A stretch of DNA of 15,857 bases, taken from positions 1 through 15,857 of the forward strand of contig DAIEQA010000156.1 of NCBI GenBank assembly GCA_027348115.1. The letters run 5' to 3'. The position numbers and the translations under genes are program-made. The notes under the pieces are model-generated. The model had not been told where the DNA came from. It saw only the letters and a list, made by a program, of their open reading frames with translations, and made no database searches. Below are positions 14,298 through 15,857 of this stretch, piece after piece. Position 1 is the first letter of the stretch. Each line of letters opens with the position of its first letter. This DNA is from Fen-1258 sp027348115 (GTDB lineage Bacteria; Bacteroidota; Ignavibacteria; Ignavibacteriales; Melioribacteraceae).

Positions 14298-15857
14298 CTA
14301 AAAATTCATAGATGCGCCCAAAGTAATTTGTCTTGGCGCCGAATAAAAATCTGGACGAGTAAAATATTGCTGCAAAGTGTTAACGCCGCGCGGTGCTTCC
14401 TGAGCTCTTGTAAGCTCCAAAGTATATCCCGCTCTTCCCGTATCGCCGAATACATCGAGCTCATTCGCGGTATCAAACAGGTTGTAAACTTTTAAGAAAA
14501 CGGAAAACTGCTGGCCGAACAATTCCAAATACTTGGTTAAGTAAAGATCGACATTGAAGTAAGTCGGCTTGTTCTCGCTGTTTTCCAAACCGGTCCTTTG
14601 ATTTATCAACGATGGAGTATAAGGCAAACCGGAACCGAGTCTTCCGATAGCGCTCGCGATAAAATCTCCGGGTATGCCAGCGGTAACTGTAAAATTTAAT
14701 GAATGCCGTCGATCCCAATTTAACGGAACAAGCTGTTTGTTCGATTCGATTGGCGGACTTGCCTGTGCCTTATTAAACGCGTCGTTCGGATCGGAAGCGT
14801 CTCCTTTTGCTACCTGGAAAGTGTAATCCAAACTTGCGCCGAAGCCGTTGGTAAATCTCTTTTCGAACGAAACGGTAAAACCTTTGACCGCGCCGTAATC
14901 CCTGTTAACCAGCTTGCTGAATTTTTTAAAATCATTTTTAATATGAATTTCCGTCGCGAGTAAATTTCTGATGTCTTTATAATAAGCCGTTAACGTAACG
15001 CCTATTTCAGGAGTCAATTCCTGCTGCAACCCTATTTCATACATTATTGTTTGCTGCGCAGCAAGATCGGCATTGCCGATTACATTACCGATATTGTTCG
15101 GGTAACTTCCGGTTAAAGGAATTCTGAAGTTAGGATTTTCATATAAGTATTCGAACGGGGGAATTTGGAAAAAATGCCCGTACGAAATATGTATAGCGCC
15201 TTTATCCGTTATAGGATAAGAGATACCGATGCGCGGGCTTACCTGATATTTTGCTTTTGCCGTTGCCATTAGTGAATCCGGGAACGGCGGCTGCAATCCG
15301 TCCAGTTGGGCAATGTTATCCGGGTTCTTTAAATATTTTCCGTCGGGTTCAAAATAATCCAGGCGCACTCCAACGTTCACAACCAAATAGTCCAACTCAA
15401 TTTTATCCTGCAGGTAGTAAGCAAACTGGTACGGCTTTGTGTTGTATGAATTATAATTGAACGATCCGGGTAAAGGTAAAGTTGGTTTATACCCGTTAGT
15501 CGCGTCGATAACTATTTGATAGTCGAGATAATCGAGATTGTGAAGTTTGAGTTCGAGACCGGTTTTAAATTGATGAATATTATTTATCTGCCAAGTGAGA
15601 TCCGTCTTTGCACTCCACGTTGTTGTTGTCCTGTTGAAATGCCAGTTTTCGGTTCCGCCTGTTAAGAAAGCGTTGCCGCTTACGTCGCGCATCCTTTCGG
15701 GTTTAACGTAACGGGGATCATACGGATCTTCAAAAACATATTGTTTGTACTTGCTTACAAATACCGAACCGAGAAAATCTATAAATGCCGAATTGCTGAG
15801 AACAAGAGTGAAGTTCAAACTTCCGAGATAACTTTTTTGATAGTAAGTGTAATCGCC
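14298..15857 (-). CDS. TonB-dependent outer-membrane receptor, N-terminus beyond window edge
   Basis: The frame is open from the window edge to the TAG at 14298-14300, giving 519 residues of C-terminal barrel. The signal peptide, any carboxypeptidase-like domain, TonB box and plug lie outside the window. Visible barrel features are typical of Bacteroidota/Chlorobi receptors: alternating aromatic strands, NPDNIAQLDGLQPPFPD in a loop, VSPRIGISYPITDKGAIHI then YGHFFQIPPFEYLYENPNF (about 202-240), QTIMYEIGLQQELTPEIGVT, GFTVSFEKRFTNGFGASLDY, WDRRHSLNFTV, YFNVDLYLTKYLELFGQQFS, and the last strand APRQITLGASMNF ending in Phe. The receptor would import a bulky nutrient using TonB energy. The downstream sugar importer and GH130 genes suggest an oligosaccharide. 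SusC-type identity cannot be confirmed without the N-terminus. A TTG at 15816-15818 is an internal codon, not the start, since coding clearly continues upstream (GDYTYYQKSYLGS). Confidence 0.9.
   Translation of the reverse strand, partial: GDYTYYQKSYLGSLNFTLVLSNSAFIDFLGSVFVSKYKQYVFEDPYDPRYVKPERMRDVSGNAFLTGGTENWHFNRTTTTWSAKTDLTWQINNIHQFKTGLELKLHNLDYLDYQIVIDATNGYKPTLPLPGSFNYNSYNTKPYQFAYYLQDKIELDYLVVNVGVRLDYFEPDGKYLKNPDNIAQLDGLQPPFPDSLMATAKAKYQVSPRIGISYPITDKGAIHISYGHFFQIPPFEYLYENPNFRIPLTGSYPNNIGNVIGNADLAAQQTIMYEIGLQQELTPEIGVTLTAYYKDIRNLLATEIHIKNDFKKFSKLVNRDYGAVKGFTVSFEKRFTNGFGASLDYTFQVAKGDASDPNDAFNKAQASPPIESNKQLVPLNWDRRHSLNFTVTAGIPGDFIASAIGRLGSGLPYTPSLINQRTGLENSENKPTYFNVDLYLTKYLELFGQQFSVFLKVYNLFDTANELDVFGDTGRAGYTLELTRAQEAPRGVNTLQQYFTRPDFYSAPRQITLGASMNF

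Overview
The window reads as one uninterrupted block of eleven genes, all on the minus strand, so transcription runs from high to low coordinates. Every gap between genes is under 40 bases and several junctions are stop/start overlaps (GTGA at 1731-1734, ATGA at 3047-3050). I found no promoter, terminator, tRNA, rRNA, CRISPR array or mobile element. Both ends cut through genes: a TonB-dependent receptor at the right edge lacks its N-terminus, and a glycosidase-like gene at the left edge lacks its C-terminus. The block is therefore probably the interior of an operon longer than 15.8 kb.

The likely source is a Bacteroidota-related bacterium, most plausibly of the Ignavibacteria type (Ignavibacterium/Melioribacter relatives). 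The reasons are a TonB-dependent receptor with Bacteroidota/Chlorobi-style barrel motifs, a PorV/PorQ-family outer-membrane protein, a large exported protein ending in a type IX secretion (T9SS) sorting-like domain, and a moderately AT-rich sequence. The assignment is by inspection only.

Layout in transcription order: (1) outer-membrane and surface section, 15857-9963: TonB-dependent receptor, a 1081-residue surface protein with Ca-binding-like loops, an FnIII-like segment and a C-terminal sorting domain, and a PorV/PorQ-like barrel. (2) A SurA/PpiC-like periplasmic chaperone, 9942-8404. (3) A family-1 sugar ABC importer made of a lipoprotein binding protein and two permeases, 8402-5425, with no ATPase gene in view. 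(4) Carbohydrate enzymes, 5407-1: two very different GH130 proteins without signal peptides, then two exported proteins that look like (alpha/alpha)6-barrel (six-hairpin) glycosidases.

Together these suggest a saccharide-utilisation locus. A glycan would be captured and taken across the outer membrane by the receptor and its surface partner, trimmed in the periplasm by the six-hairpin enzymes, imported by the ABC transporter, and cleaved in the cytoplasm by GH130 enzymes, which in known members are phosphorylases or hydrolases of beta-mannosides. The locus differs from a textbook Bacteroidota Sus locus: no SusD is visible, a T9SS-type protein occupies the place where SusD normally sits, and uptake into the cytoplasm uses an ABC importer. 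The substrate (a beta-mannoside) is inferred from GH130 alone.
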